From positions 1-64,000 of the forward strand of contig NZ_JALVUC010000003.1 of NCBI RefSeq assembly GCF_027023865.1: a stretch of 64,000 nt of DNA, given 5' to 3'. The notes beneath the pieces are model-generated. The model made no database searches and had not been told where the DNA came from. It saw nothing but the letters and a program-made list of their open reading frames with translations. Both the position numbers and the translations under genes were made by a program. The DNA comes from Thermococcus sp. Lineage in GTDB: Archaea; Methanobacteriota_B; Thermococci; Thermococcales; Thermococcaceae. Below, piece after piece: positions 8,740 to 17,244 of this stretch. The number at the start of each line of letters is the position of its first letter. Within the stretch, counting starts at the first letter, position 1.

Positions 8740-9400
8740 CGAAGGCTATCCTTGGAAAAAGCCACTTGGATGAAAGAACTGTAAAGCCCTTCTTCTTAAA
8801 CTCCAGTGAAAGCTCCTCCGGCGAAGGAAATGCCCTGATGGAGCGCCAGAGGTGGTCATATGCTTTTCTGTTGCCGGTCAGGAGACTGCCGACGAGGGGG
8901 ACGATGCTCTTCGTGTAGAACCACGCAAACCTCCCAGGAGGGCTATTATTCCGCGAGAACTCTAAAAGGAGGAGAACCCCATTCTCTTTAAGAACACGGT
9001 GCATCTCCCCCATGGCTCTCTCCCTGTCAGAGAAATTCCTTAAACCGAAGGCAACGCTAACCAAATCAATGCTTTCATCTGAAAAGGGAATTTCCTCCGC
9101 GGTTCCGACCTTAAGCTCCGCAAATGGTACCTTTTTCCTCGCTATTTCAAGCATTCTCTCGCTACAGTCCAGGCCGTGGAACTCTGCCGAAAGGCCCCGC
9201 TTTTCAAGTCGTTTTTTCATACATCTTATCATGTCCCCCGTCCCACAGGCTATGTCGAGGATTCGTATTCTCTCCTGCGTTATGTACCTAAGCGCTTCCT
9301 CACAGGCCTTCTTCCTCCAGTGTCTGTCTATCCCAAGGGTCGTCAGCCTGTTCACAAGGTCGTAGTGCTCTGCTATGCTGTTAAACAGTTCCCTTACCAA
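8717..9400 (-). CDS. ubiE: UbiE/MenG-type quinone C-methyltransferase
   Basis: A 227-residue class I methyltransferase with the full UbiE/MenG pattern: 'FNSIAEHYDLVNRLTTLGID' at the start, SAM motif 'ILDIACGTGDM', 'VAFGLRNFSDRERAMGEMHR', and 'LLLLEFSRN' late in the fold. The family methylates the ring of demethylmenaquinone or its ubiquinone equivalent. The start is TTG 9400, about seven bases after a GGAGG site. It is the last gene of the long minus-strand operon and overlaps the ABC ATPase gene upstream by 20 bases. With UbiA and UbiD in the same operon it implies real quinone synthesis, which is unexpected in this order. Confidence 0.9.
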   Translation of the reverse strand: MVRELFNSIAEHYDLVNRLTTLGIDRHWRKKACEEALRYITQERIRILDIACGTGDMIRCMKKRLEKRGLSAEFHGLDCSERMLEIARKKVPFAELKVGTAEEIPFSDESIDLVSVAFGLRNFSDRERAMGEMHRVLKENGVLLLLEFSRNNSPPGRFAWFYTKSIVPLVGSLLTGNRKAYDHLWRSIRAFPSPEELSLEFKKKGFTVLSSKWLFPRIAFVMVLRKV

Positions 9401-10022
9401 TCTCTTCCCTCCGCAGGACTTTCTTGACCTCCGCGGGCCTCCCCCGGAGAACGTAAACCCTGTCCACTACTCTGAACAGTTCCTCGAGCTGGTGGGAGAC
9501 TATGAGGACGGCTTTATTCGCTTTTGCGAATTCCCCAACGATGGACAGCAGAGTATCCTTTGACTCGGTGTCAAGCCCTGTGAAAGGTTCGTCGAGGACG
9601 AGGACGTCTACGTCCGGGAGCAAAGCCCTAACTATCGCGGCCTTTCTCCGCGTCCCACCACTCACCTCCTTGGGGTATCTCTCGAGGAATTTGTCTATAC
9701 CGAGTTTTCTGGCGAAGACAATCGGGTTGCACTCTCGCCCCATGAGCTTTAGTCCCAAGCAGAGGTTATCGCGGAGTTTCTTCCAGGGTAGGAGATAGTC
9801 CTCCTGATAGAGGACAGAAAGGCGACCTTTTATTGAGACCTCACCCAAATCCGGTCTCTCCGCCTCCGCCAAAATCTTCACGAGCGTGCTCTTCCCGGTT
9901 CCGTTGGGACCGACTATCCCGACAACTTCTCCTCTCTCAACTTTAAGGCTGATCCCCCCGAGTATCTTCTCGCCGTTGAAAGACTTCTCTAGGTTCTTCA
10001 CCAGTACCAGCGTCTCACCCAT
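9381..10022 (-). CDS. NitT/TauT-type ABC transporter ATPase
   Basis: A 213-residue ATPase with Walker A 'GPNGTGKST', signature 'VSGGTRRKA' (the second half departs from the common Q-R pair), and Walker B 'VLVLDEPFTGLD'. It groups by length and sequence with SsuB/TauB/ThiZ ATPases that serve small organic anions. It overlaps the permease gene by 25 bases and the ubiE gene by 20 bases. Its place between quinone genes suggests the substrate is a quinone precursor. Confidence 0.88.
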   Translation of the reverse strand: MGETLVLVKNLEKSFNGEKILGGISLKVERGEVVGIVGPNGTGKSTLVKILAEAERPDLGEVSIKGRLSVLYQEDYLLPWKKLRDNLCLGLKLMGRECNPIVFARKLGIDKFLERYPKEVSGGTRRKAAIVRALLPDVDVLVLDEPFTGLDTESKDTLLSIVGEFAKANKAVLIVSHQLEELFRVVDRVYVLRGRPAEVKKVLRREEIGKGTV

Positions 10023-10729
10023 TCTTCAAGCCTCCCCAAGATAAGTTGATCAACCGTCACCATGAGAATGACTAGGAGCAGCGCCCAGGCGAAGACGCCG
10101 TCCTTTAAACCCAGGTCGTAAGAGTAAACGAGCTGGTAGCCTATTCCTCCAGCGGAGCCGAATGCCTCAGCAACGACGCTTATCCTCAAGGCTATGCCTA
10201 TGGCTATTCTGCTCGCTGAAACCATCTCCGGGAGAGTTCCGGGGACTACGAAGTGTCTGTAAAGCTGGAGGTTGGTTGGTTTGAGGAGTATCACGAGCGG
10301 GCGGTACCTCTCAAGGAGGTTCTTGCTAGAGCTTATGCCCGCTGAAAGGAGGGCTGGAAAAGCCGCCATTGCCGTGACTAGGATAGGGGCTATGGAACTT
10401 GTCACCCCGAATATCATGATGAAGATTATCGTCCACACGAGAACCGAAACGCTCTGGATAAAGACGTTGAGGGAGTCTAAAAACGCTTTGAACTCTGTGG
10501 AATAGAGTGCAAGCAGTATCGCGCCGCCCGTTAAACCGAAAGCGACCAGAAAACCCAGGAGACTGTGGTAGAGCGTCAGGAGAAGCGACTTAATGACGAG
10601 GCCATAGCCCGCCTTTGAGTAGAACGCGAGGGTCTCACCTATCCCTGGGACCAGTGCTGGGTAGAGCTTTGCTAGGACAACCCAAGACGCCAGTGCAAAA
10701 ATGGAAAGATAGAGCCAACCGCGTTTCAT
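9998..10729 (-). CDS. NitT/TauT-type ABC transporter permease
   Basis: A 243-residue protein with about six membrane segments. The binding-protein-dependent transport motif is visible as 'FPALLSAGISSSKNLLERY' and 'HFVVPGTLPEMVSASRIAIG'. The SsuC/TauC/ThiX group imports sulfonates, nitrate, pyrimidine precursors or other small anions. It lies two bases from the binding-protein gene and overlaps the ATPase gene, so the three form one importer. Confidence 0.9.
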   Translation of the reverse strand: MKRGWLYLSIFALASWVVLAKLYPALVPGIGETLAFYSKAGYGLVIKSLLLTLYHSLLGFLVAFGLTGGAILLALYSTEFKAFLDSLNVFIQSVSVLVWTIIFIMIFGVTSSIAPILVTAMAAFPALLSAGISSSKNLLERYRPLVILLKPTNLQLYRHFVVPGTLPEMVSASRIAIGIALRISVVAEAFGSAGGIGYQLVYSYDLGLKDGVFAWALLLVILMVTVDQLILGRLEEWVRRWYW

Positions 10730-10731
10730 CT

Positions 10732-11697
10732 TCAGCCCCTGTAGAAGATGTTAAGGTTCTCCGGATTCTTTGTCAGGTAACCGCCGAGGTAGGCGAGATG
10801 CCACTCGCTCTTTATCCCAGTTATCATCTCGTCGGTCAGACCGGAATCAACCACTTCCGTCCTGTTGTAAAGGGTCTTAACCGTCTCCTCGTTGAGGTGG
10901 TAGAGATTCATGAGCACCTTCTCCGTCTCAGCGGGGTGATTCATCCAGTAGGCGGCACTCTCCTTCTGTGCCCTGATAAATGCATTCACTAGGTTCTTGT
11001 GTTCCCTGAGGAAGTCCCCCCTGACAACCCAGACGAGCATCACTGGTGGGCCCCTTACGATACCCCTCTCCTTGGCCTCGTCCCACAGCTCTGAATAAGT
11101 TGTTATCACCGTGTAGTTTCTGACTATAAGTCTACTAACCAAGGGTTCCCATATCACGACGGCATCAACGTCCTTAAGTGAGTCCTCTATTGAGCCGGGT
11201 GGGACATTGACGATGGTGTACTCACTGGGGCTGATGTTGTAGAGAACTTTCATATAAGCTTGGAAGAGCTTGAAAGTTCCGGAGGCCACCACAGCCCCTA
11301 TCTTCTTGCCCTTTAATTGCTCGGGCTTCATCTTCTCCCTGCCAATTATGGCCTGGTTCTGGAGCATATCAACGGCAATGATTTTTATATCCACACCGCT
11401 CTGGGCTAACTTTGCCGCCATCTCCGCAGGGATAACCGCGAAGTCTGTCTCCCCGTTTTTGAGGGCGGCTATTATGTCCGGGGTCTTGCCGAGACGGAGA
11501 ACCTTAACGTAGAAGCCGTTCTTCTCGTCAAGACCCTTTGCTTGCATTATGTCGAGTGTACTGATGCCGCCGAGTAGAGTCGCCGCTCTAACTGTCGGGA
11601 GCTTTTCCGTACCCGTGGATTTGCTTGAACCAGAGCCTATGCACCCCGACGTCAGGACAACCAAGCCTATTAGGAACAGTGCCAGAGCCTTTCTCAT
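10732..11697 (-). CDS. NitT/TauT-type substrate-binding lipoprotein, candidate aromatic-precursor binder
   Basis: A 321-residue secreted binding protein. The N-terminal signal ends in a lipobox 'LTSGCIG', followed by a Ser/Thr-rich linker. The mature domain has the NitT/TauT pattern: 'GGISTLDIMQAKGLDEKNG', 'ALKNGETDFAVIPAEMAAKL', 'LKGKKIGA', 'VIWEPLVSRL'. This fold is shared with MqnA and MqnD, the enzymes of the futalosine menaquinone pathway. The lipobox and the partner permease and ATPase show this one is a transporter part. It sits directly between ubiA and the permease gene. I infer it binds an aromatic acid such as a naphthoate or hydroxybenzoate; the ligand is unproven. Confidence 0.85.
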   Translation of the reverse strand: MRKALALFLIGLVVLTSGCIGSGSSKSTGTEKLPTVRAATLLGGISTLDIMQAKGLDEKNGFYVKVLRLGKTPDIIAALKNGETDFAVIPAEMAAKLAQSGVDIKIIAVDMLQNQAIIGREKMKPEQLKGKKIGAVVASGTFKLFQAYMKVLYNISPSEYTIVNVPPGSIEDSLKDVDAVVIWEPLVSRLIVRNYTVITTYSELWDEAKERGIVRGPPVMLVWVVRGDFLREHKNLVNAFIRAQKESAAYWMNHPAETEKVLMNLYHLNEETVKTLYNRTEVVDSGLTDEMITGIKSEWHLAYLGGYLTKNPENLNIFYRG

Positions 11698-12600
11698 TCA
11701 ACCACCTCCAAGCTTTATCAGGACATCGGCTATTGCAGAGAGCGTGAGGATTAAACCGATGGGTAGGTTGAGGTTAAAAGCCTTGGGAACGTTTTCGAGG
11801 CTTTTCCTTGACAGGTAGTTCTCGTAGATGATCAAGGCACTCGCAACGACCCAGCCAGCGGTGTAAACCCACCCGAGACCATAGAGTGGCCCTGCAATCC
11901 CGAAGAGGATTACCGCAAACAGGTGAAAGGCCAATGCTACGTTGCGGGCCTTCTTTATCCCAAAGCGCGCGGGAATGCTTCCCACTCCATTCTCCACGTC
12001 GAACTCGTAGTCCATGAGCGCGTAGATGGTGTCAAAACCTGCCACCCAGAAGAGTACCCCAAAGTAGAAGGCCCAGGGGATCCTGAGCAGGGCCTCAAGC
12101 AGTGAGGCGTTTCCAGCGACGGCTATCGTCCCGCCCGCTACGGCCATAGCCAGCGTTAGACCGAGGTGTAAATGCGGGAAGCTGTGCTTTCTCTTCCCTT
12201 GGGGATAGCTGAGCGCCAGAACCCAGGGAATCGGACTTAGCAAAGCCGTCCAGATGTTCAAGAGAACGGCCGAGATGAAGTAGATTACCGAGCCAACAAC
12301 GACCAGCCACCATGCATCGCTCACCTTTACCGCGCCCCTGATAAGGGGCCTGTTCCAAGTCCTCGGATTTAAGCTGTCTATGTCTATGTCCGCTATGTTG
12401 TTGTAGGCCAAGGCTGCTGTCCTAAGCCCGAGGAGGGCGAAGCTCATAAGTACTATCTCAGCCCAGGTCACGGGAAAACCACTGAGGAGGGCCCCAACGT
12501 AGGCGTAAGGCAGGCTGAAAAGGGTGTGTTCTATCCTGACGAGCCTCATGAGTGCGTGGAACCTGCTCGCCTTGCTGACCTCACCGGGGTCGAATGCCAT
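11698..12600 (-). CDS. ubiA: UbiA-family aromatic prenyltransferase, MqnP/UbiA-like
   Basis: A 300-residue integral membrane protein with about eight to nine segments. Both Asp-rich motifs are intact: 'NNIADIDIDS' (NDxxDxxxD type), followed by 'RTWNRPL', and 'DYEFDVENGVGSIPARFG'. The 'NG.xSIPARFG' extension is typical of 4-hydroxybenzoate or MqnP prenyltransferases rather than the archaeal lipid enzyme DGGGP synthase. It would attach a polyprenyl chain to an aromatic acid in the membrane. ATG 12600 follows a GGTGGTTGAG site and abuts the ubiD stop. The adjacent UbiD and UbiE match the order of the later menaquinone steps. Confidence 0.9.
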   Translation of the reverse strand: MAFDPGEVSKASRFHALMRLVRIEHTLFSLPYAYVGALLSGFPVTWAEIVLMSFALLGLRTAALAYNNIADIDIDSLNPRTWNRPLIRGAVKVSDAWWLVVVGSVIYFISAVLLNIWTALLSPIPWVLALSYPQGKRKHSFPHLHLGLTLAMAVAGGTIAVAGNASLLEALLRIPWAFYFGVLFWVAGFDTIYALMDYEFDVENGVGSIPARFGIKKARNVALAFHLFAVILFGIAGPLYGLGWVYTAGWVVASALIIYENYLSRKSLENVPKAFNLNLPIGLILTLSAIADVLIKLGGG

Positions 12601-12601
12601 C

Positions 12602-14047
12602 TCAACCACCGAGGTACTTCCTGAAAAGGGTTTCGAGCTTTTTCAGCACTTCAGGCTCCTCCCTCACCTCTTCCACAACCCTGCCGCCCATCTCCAGCGG
12701 GAGCTTTTTAGTGGCGTCTATCCCGAGCTTGCTCCCCAGCGGCGGGTTTGAAACTGCTGGATCCAAGGCATCGGTGTGGGCGTTCGGGATTATCAAAACG
12801 TCCCTCTCCGGATTGACGAAGGAAGCGACCGCCCACATCACCTGGTTTACGTCGTGGACGTTGATGTCGTCGCTCACAACGATTATCACCTTGGTCAGAG
12901 CGGCCTGCCCAGTGCCCCAAAGGGCATTTAAGACTTTCTTTCCCTGACCGGGATAGCGCTTCTTTATCGAGACTATTGCCACTCCTTGGAAGACACCGTA
13001 CTCCGGAAAGTTGACGTCAACGACCTCCGGCAGGACCATTCTCATAAGAGGGAGAAAAATCCTCTCGATGGCCTTCCCGATTACGGCGTCTTCCAAAGGC
13101 GGCTTCCCGACGACCGAGCCGTAGTAGAGGGGGTTATCACGGTAATACAAGCGTTCGGCGTGGAAAACAGGGTAAAGCTCGTTCCTCTCGCTTGGCTTGT
13201 CGTAGAATCCGAAGTGGTCTCCAAATGGTCCCTCCTCGGTCAGCTCGTTCACATCGACGTAGCCCTCTATGACGGCCTCAGCGTTGGCCGGGACGAGGAT
13301 GCCGTTCGGCAGGCGGTATAGTTCCAAACCTTTTCCCCTGATGAAGCCGGCAAAGAGGAGCTTGTCCATCGGATACGGAACCGGCGAAACGGCCGTCAAG
13401 AGCGTCCCTATGTCCGAGCCTATAGCTATCGCCACCGGCATTTTACCGTCGTTCTTCTCGAGGTAATCCCTCCAGGCCTGGCTCCCGCGCTTGTGAACCT
13501 GCCAGTGGATTACACCCCTCTCGCCATTGAGGAGCATGACGCGATAAACGCTCATCGAGTTTATTCCTTTGGGGTCTGAGAAGCAGACGAGGGGGTAGGT
13601 TAGATAGCGGGAGGCATCTCCCGGCCAGGTTTTGAAGGCAGGAACGGAGTTCAGTGGTTCGTCCTCGATAATGTTTTTTGTGAATTCGGCCTTTCTCACG
13701 ACCCTTGGGAGGTAGTTGCTCATCTTCCTCAACTTTCCGAGGGATGTGAGCTTGTCCGAGAGGCCGAGTGGAAGGTTCTCTAGGAGCTTGAGAGGCCTCT
13801 CGCCTATCTCTTCGAGTTTTTCAACGCCCAGCACATCTCTGAGCGTCTCAACACCCGTGAAGAGGTTTCCAACAGCTCTCCACTCTGGAAAGTCCCTAAC
13901 CCTTTCGAAGAGAACAGCTCCCCTTTTCCTGTACATGGCCTTCCTAAGAAAAGCTGGAATCTCGAGTTCTGGTGAGAGCTCTTCGTCAACCCTGATAAGC
14001 TCACCGCGCTTTTCAAGCCACTCAAGGTAGTCCCTCATGTCATCCAC
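12602..14047 (-). CDS. ubiD: UbiD-family decarboxylase, MqnL-like
   Basis: A 481-residue protein of the length expected for UbiD. Landmarks include 'EEGPFGDHFGFYDK', 'YYGSVVGKPPLEDA', 'LWGTGQAALTKVIIVVSDD', 'INVHDVNQVMWAV' and 'SKLGIDATKKLPLE'. The family uses prenylated FMN to remove the carboxyl group from a prenylated aromatic ring; MqnL does this in the futalosine pathway. The UbiX-type flavin prenyltransferase it needs is not in the window. GTG 14047 follows a GAGGTG site; ATG 14038 is an alternative. It follows the ATPase gene by three bases and is tightly coupled to ubiA. Confidence 0.92.
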   Translation of the reverse strand: MDDMRDYLEWLEKRGELIRVDEELSPELEIPAFLRKAMYRKRGAVLFERVRDFPEWRAVGNLFTGVETLRDVLGVEKLEEIGERPLKLLENLPLGLSDKLTSLGKLRKMSNYLPRVVRKAEFTKNIIEDEPLNSVPAFKTWPGDASRYLTYPLVCFSDPKGINSMSVYRVMLLNGERGVIHWQVHKRGSQAWRDYLEKNDGKMPVAIAIGSDIGTLLTAVSPVPYPMDKLLFAGFIRGKGLELYRLPNGILVPANAEAVIEGYVDVNELTEEGPFGDHFGFYDKPSERNELYPVFHAERLYYRDNPLYYGSVVGKPPLEDAVIGKAIERIFLPLMRMVLPEVVDVNFPEYGVFQGVAIVSIKKRYPGQGKKVLNALWGTGQAALTKVIIVVSDDINVHDVNQVMWAVASFVNPERDVLIIPNAHTDALDPAVSNPPLGSKLGIDATKKLPLEMGGRVVEEVREEPEVLKKLETLFRKYLGG

Positions 14048-14050
14048 GGT

Positions 14051-14821
14051 TTACACCTCAACCTTGGGCCTTAAAACGGTTTCACCGGCGCACTCTATAA
14101 GCTCCAGCTCTATACCGTAAACCCTGCTTAAAAGCTCCTCGTTGAAGACTTCATCAGGCTTTCCTTGGGCAATTATGTTCCCTCCTTTCATCAGAACCAG
14201 CTTATCAGCAAAGAGGTAAGCCAAGTTGGGGTCATGGATTACCAGTAGGACACCAACACCATCTTTTGAGAGTTTCTTAACCGTCTGAAGGACTAGAAGG
14301 GTGTTTTTAAGGTCGAGCTCGCTCGTCGGTTCGTCGAGGAGGAGGTATTTTGGTGAGGTCATCAGGGCTCTCGCCGTAAGCAGGAGCCTTATCTGCCCTC
14401 CACTGAGGGAGGTGTAGGGTTTATCCAAGTAGGGATCCATATCAAAGAGTTTCAGGAGTTTCATGGCTTTCTTTCTGTGTCCTTCATTTGGGGCTCCAAA
14501 TGGGCCCAGCTCTGGAGTGGAGCCTAGAAGGACAAAGTCCAGAACCCTGAACGGAAACGTGGGAGTGTGACCCTGGGGCACGAAGCCGAGAAGCTTAACC
14601 CTCTCTCCCGGTGAAAGTTGATGAACGTCCATTCCATCAACCTCAATCCTTCCCCTCTCAGGCTTTAAAAGGCCGTATGTAAGCTTGAGCAGGGTACTCT
14701 TTCCAGCTCCGTTAGGTCCGATGATGGCGACCAGTTCCTCTGGACTAACCCCAAGGTTGATGTTATCTATCCTAAAGTCCCCGTAGGAGTAGGATACCCC
14801 CTCAACCCATAAGCCCCTCAA
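14051..14821 (-). CDS. FecE/BtuD-type ABC ATPase of the putative porphyrin importer
   Basis: A 256-residue ATPase with Walker A 'GPNGAGKST', signature 'LSGGQIRLL', Walker B 'YLLLDEPTSELDL' and switch 'VIHDPNLAYLF'. It pairs with the FecCD permease at 15413-16354. The flavodoxin gene lies between the two and overlaps the ATPase start by 20 bases. The start is a TTG at 14821 after GGTGAGAGAGA. Substrate class by family is iron complex, haem or corrinoid; the neighbours suggest a porphyrin or haem. Confidence 0.9.
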   Translation of the reverse strand: MRGLWVEGVSYSYGDFRIDNINLGVSPEELVAIIGPNGAGKSTLLKLTYGLLKPERGRIEVDGMDVHQLSPGERVKLLGFVPQGHTPTFPFRVLDFVLLGSTPELGPFGAPNEGHRKKAMKLLKLFDMDPYLDKPYTSLSGGQIRLLLTARALMTSPKYLLLDEPTSELDLKNTLLVLQTVKKLSKDGVGVLLVIHDPNLAYLFADKLVLMKGGNIIAQGKPDEVFNEELLSRVYGIELELIECAGETVLRPKVEV

Positions 14822-15422
14822 TCTCTCTCACCTTCTCCATGAAGTCGAAGTCCCTAACCTTATCAAGCCCCCCCTTCCTGAAATGCTTTCCGAACCAGTC
14901 GTAGTAGAGGAGCGTTCTCCTGACGAATGCTTCAACGTCCTTCTCTTTGAAGAGGCTCTTTTTCTCCAGCTTTTCCCCAAGAACGGCGTAAAATCTAACC
15001 ATCTTTCTCCTGTCATCATAGCTGAGTTTTTCAGGGTCTATTTCGCCCCCTATGAGCGTTCCGTAGAAGGGAGGGATCTCAAAGGCATCTATGAGTGGTT
15101 GGGAATAGGCTATCCCACCGTGGAGTTTTCCCATAAAGACCGAGCCTGCTAAGTGCATGGCAACTAGGAAGAAGGCCTTGGGTACATCTTCAAGCTCCCC
15201 TTTGTGAGCTTCCACCCACTCCATTATGTCCCAGTGGGGACCATCACGGTAGACCGGAGCAGCCATGATGACGAGATCATAGTTGGCTGGAGATGGGTTC
15301 TCTTCAGTGCGCTTAACCTTAACATCACCTCCTCTTCCCTCAAAAAGCCTTTTGGTCAGCTCAACAGCTTTTTTCGTGGTTCCGTAGCGCGTTGTGTAGA
15401 CAATTAGGATCCTCAACTCCAT
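14802..15422 (-). CDS. HemG-like flavodoxin-domain protein, possible porphyrinogen oxidase
   Basis: A 206-residue protein opening with a flavodoxin phosphate-binding loop 'YTTRYGTTKKAVELTKR' and continuing with 'YDLVIMAAPVYRDGPH'. The closest kind I recognise is the Flavodoxin_5/HemG group, FMN proteins that oxidise protoporphyrinogen with quinone as acceptor. The HemG-specific long insert is not clearly recognisable, so a general flavodoxin-like reductase remains possible. ATG 15422 follows GGAGGTGG. It lies inside the porphyrin/iron importer cluster and shares an operon with quinone genes, which makes a quinone-linked porphyrinogen oxidase attractive but unproven. Confidence 0.65.
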   Translation of the reverse strand: MELRILIVYTTRYGTTKKAVELTKRLFEGRGGDVKVKRTEENPSPANYDLVIMAAPVYRDGPHWDIMEWVEAHKGELEDVPKAFFLVAMHLAGSVFMGKLHGGIAYSQPLIDAFEIPPFYGTLIGGEIDPEKLSYDDRRKMVRFYAVLGEKLEKKSLFKEKDVEAFVRRTLLYYDWFGKHFRKGGLDKVRDFDFMEKVREIEGLMG

Positions 15423-16354
15423 CCACCTCCGGTTTTCCTGAGCAAATACCCAAAGAAGGGAACGCCAACTAGCGTTGTTATAATTCCAACGGGAATATCA
15501 CCCGGTAAAAGCCGCACAACAACATCTGCCAGAACCATGACGGTGATTCCAATAGAGATCGTCGCCGGGATTAACTTGGAATGTTCCGGACCGACAAGCA
15601 TTCTGGCTATGTGGGGAACCATAAGCCCTACCCAGCCGATTATCCCGGTGAACGAAACAACGAGCGTCGTCATTAGAGCCGAGATGAAGACGAATATCCC
15701 CCTCCAGAGGTGCACGTTCAGACCCAGAAGCTCGGCCTCGTCGCCAAGACTCATCGCGTTGAGGTTCCAGCGAAGGAGGAAGAGAATGACGGCAAGGATC
15801 AGAACGCCTGGAAGGGAGTAGAGCACCATCTTCTCCGTTGCACCGGAGAGGCTTCCCATCAGCCATATCACCAGTGCAGATAGACTCTCACTCGGCAGGA
15901 GGAGCTCAAGGAGGGAGAGCAAAGCCGAGAAAAGAGCGGTGACAATTATGCCGGCTAAAATGAGAGAGACCGTTGAGACCCTTCCGTTTATCCTGGCCAT
16001 CCAGTAGGCTAAGAAAACCGCCAGAAGACCGAAGATGAGCGCCAACGGTGCAACTCCCGCGGAGGGCAGGAAGGCAACCGCTATGGCCGCTCCAAAGGCA
16101 ACTCCCGAGGAGACTCCGAGGATGTATGTGCCAACGAGAGGGTTCCGAAAGACCGCCTGAAGGGTCATTCCCCCTAGACTTAGTGCTATCCCGGCCGAGA
16201 TGCCCATGAGCGTCCTCGGCAGGCGTATGTCCTTTATTATGATGATGGCGCCCGGCGTCAGGTGGAGGGGATCCGTCGGATAACTGCCCACGAAGATTCC
16301 GAGGAGTATAGCGACCGTGGGGAGGGCTATAAGGGTAAGTTGCTTTCTCATCAT
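15413..16354 (-). CDS. FecCD/BtuC-family permease of the putative porphyrin importer
   Basis: A 313-residue protein with about nine to ten membrane segments and FecCD marks: 'DIRLPRTLMGISAGIALSLG', 'NPLVGTYILGVSSGVAFGAA', 'GLMVPHIARM' and 'DIPVGIITTLVGVPFFGYLL'. It overlaps the flavodoxin gene by 10 bases and the upstream binding-like gene by 4. It forms the channel of the importer assembled with the ATPase at 14051 and the lipoprotein at 17245. Confidence 0.92.
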   Translation of the reverse strand: MMRKQLTLIALPTVAILLGIFVGSYPTDPLHLTPGAIIIIKDIRLPRTLMGISAGIALSLGGMTLQAVFRNPLVGTYILGVSSGVAFGAAIAVAFLPSAGVAPLALIFGLLAVFLAYWMARINGRVSTVSLILAGIIVTALFSALLSLLELLLPSESLSALVIWLMGSLSGATEKMVLYSLPGVLILAVILFLLRWNLNAMSLGDEAELLGLNVHLWRGIFVFISALMTTLVVSFTGIIGWVGLMVPHIARMLVGPEHSKLIPATISIGITVMVLADVVVRLLPGDIPVGIITTLVGVPFFGYLLRKTGGGWS

Positions 16355-17223
16355 TCAACACCGCAGAGGTTGTAAAGTTCTTTCGCGGGCTTTTCCCAGT
16401 CGGGGAAGTCCTTTCTATGGACGAGCCTTCCAATCTGGTAAATTCCTGGAATCAAACGGGGACTCCAGCGCATAAAGCTTTCCCCGTCGAGGGCAGAGCC
16501 GACGATGTGAACGTTGCCCTCGTCAACAGCTTTAACCTTCCTCCACTCGGCTGAATCAAACATCTCATCCCTTATCCCTTCTAACTTCTCCCTGTTAGTT
16601 AGGATACTCGTTAGGAGGAAGAGGTGGTCAGCGTCGCTGAAGCGCCTGATGAAGTCCCTCTCTCTCAGAGGATAGACCTTTCTCTCGGTTTTAAGTCTCT
16701 TCCCGAGGCTTTCGGCGTGAGCTTTTTTGATTGCATCGCTTATAACGTTGGTTCCAGTAACGACGTTTATTCCCCTATAGAGCACCGCTACCTTGGGTCT
16801 ATCCTCTAGCGATTGATTTATCTCCCTTATCCTCTCAAGATGCTTCCTGTAGAACTCCTCAAGCCTTGAGAAGTCCCCTCCTGTTTTTTCTGCTATCAGC
16901 CTGCTACCATCAACGAGATCCTCAATTGTAATGAAGTCGAGCAAAAGGACCTCGGCGTTGATCCTCCCCGCGAAGGAATAAAGCTCATCGCTGGAGTGCA
17001 GGTTCTCGACCTTAAAATCGAGGATGAGCTTAGGTTTTGTCCCCTCGAGGACATCCCAGTAGGTCTTCTTGGTTCTCTTGAGGTACTTACCCACGACCGG
17101 CCTGCCCCACAGCTCTTGAAGGCAGAGGTCGAGTCTTATCTCCTCGTTGATTCCAACTACATCGTCTGCTTTTCCAACAAGTTTAACGATCTCGGCAAGG
17201 CTTGCCGGAAAGACGGCTATCAT
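16351..17223 (-). CDS. Binding-protein-like (TroA/BtuF fold) protein without signal peptide
   Basis: A 290-residue paralogue of the lipoprotein encoded just upstream. It begins directly with the mature-domain pattern 'MIAVFPASLAEIVKLVGKAD' and ends with 'WSPRLIPGIYQIGRLVHRKD', matching 'WSPRIVIGIWQIGKAIYPN' of its neighbour. There is no signal sequence or lipobox, and a GGGGTGAG ribosome site directly before ATG 17223 shows that the short N-terminus is real. The product should be cytoplasmic. It may have become an intracellular porphyrin/metal carrier or an enzyme, or it may be an inactive duplicate. Frame and length look intact, which argues for function. Confidence 0.8.
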   Translation of the reverse strand: MIAVFPASLAEIVKLVGKADDVVGINEEIRLDLCLQELWGRPVVGKYLKRTKKTYWDVLEGTKPKLILDFKVENLHSSDELYSFAGRINAEVLLLDFITIEDLVDGSRLIAEKTGGDFSRLEEFYRKHLERIREINQSLEDRPKVAVLYRGINVVTGTNVISDAIKKAHAESLGKRLKTERKVYPLRERDFIRRFSDADHLFLLTSILTNREKLEGIRDEMFDSAEWRKVKAVDEGNVHIVGSALDGESFMRWSPRLIPGIYQIGRLVHRKDFPDWEKPAKELYNLCGVE

Positions 17224-17244
17224 GCTCTCACCCCAAAAAAGAAA

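Noticed and set aside
10732-11697. Calling the NitT-like protein MqnA or MqnD of the futalosine pathway.
   Set aside because: It has a signal peptide and lipobox and is followed by its own permease and ATPase, so it is a transporter component.
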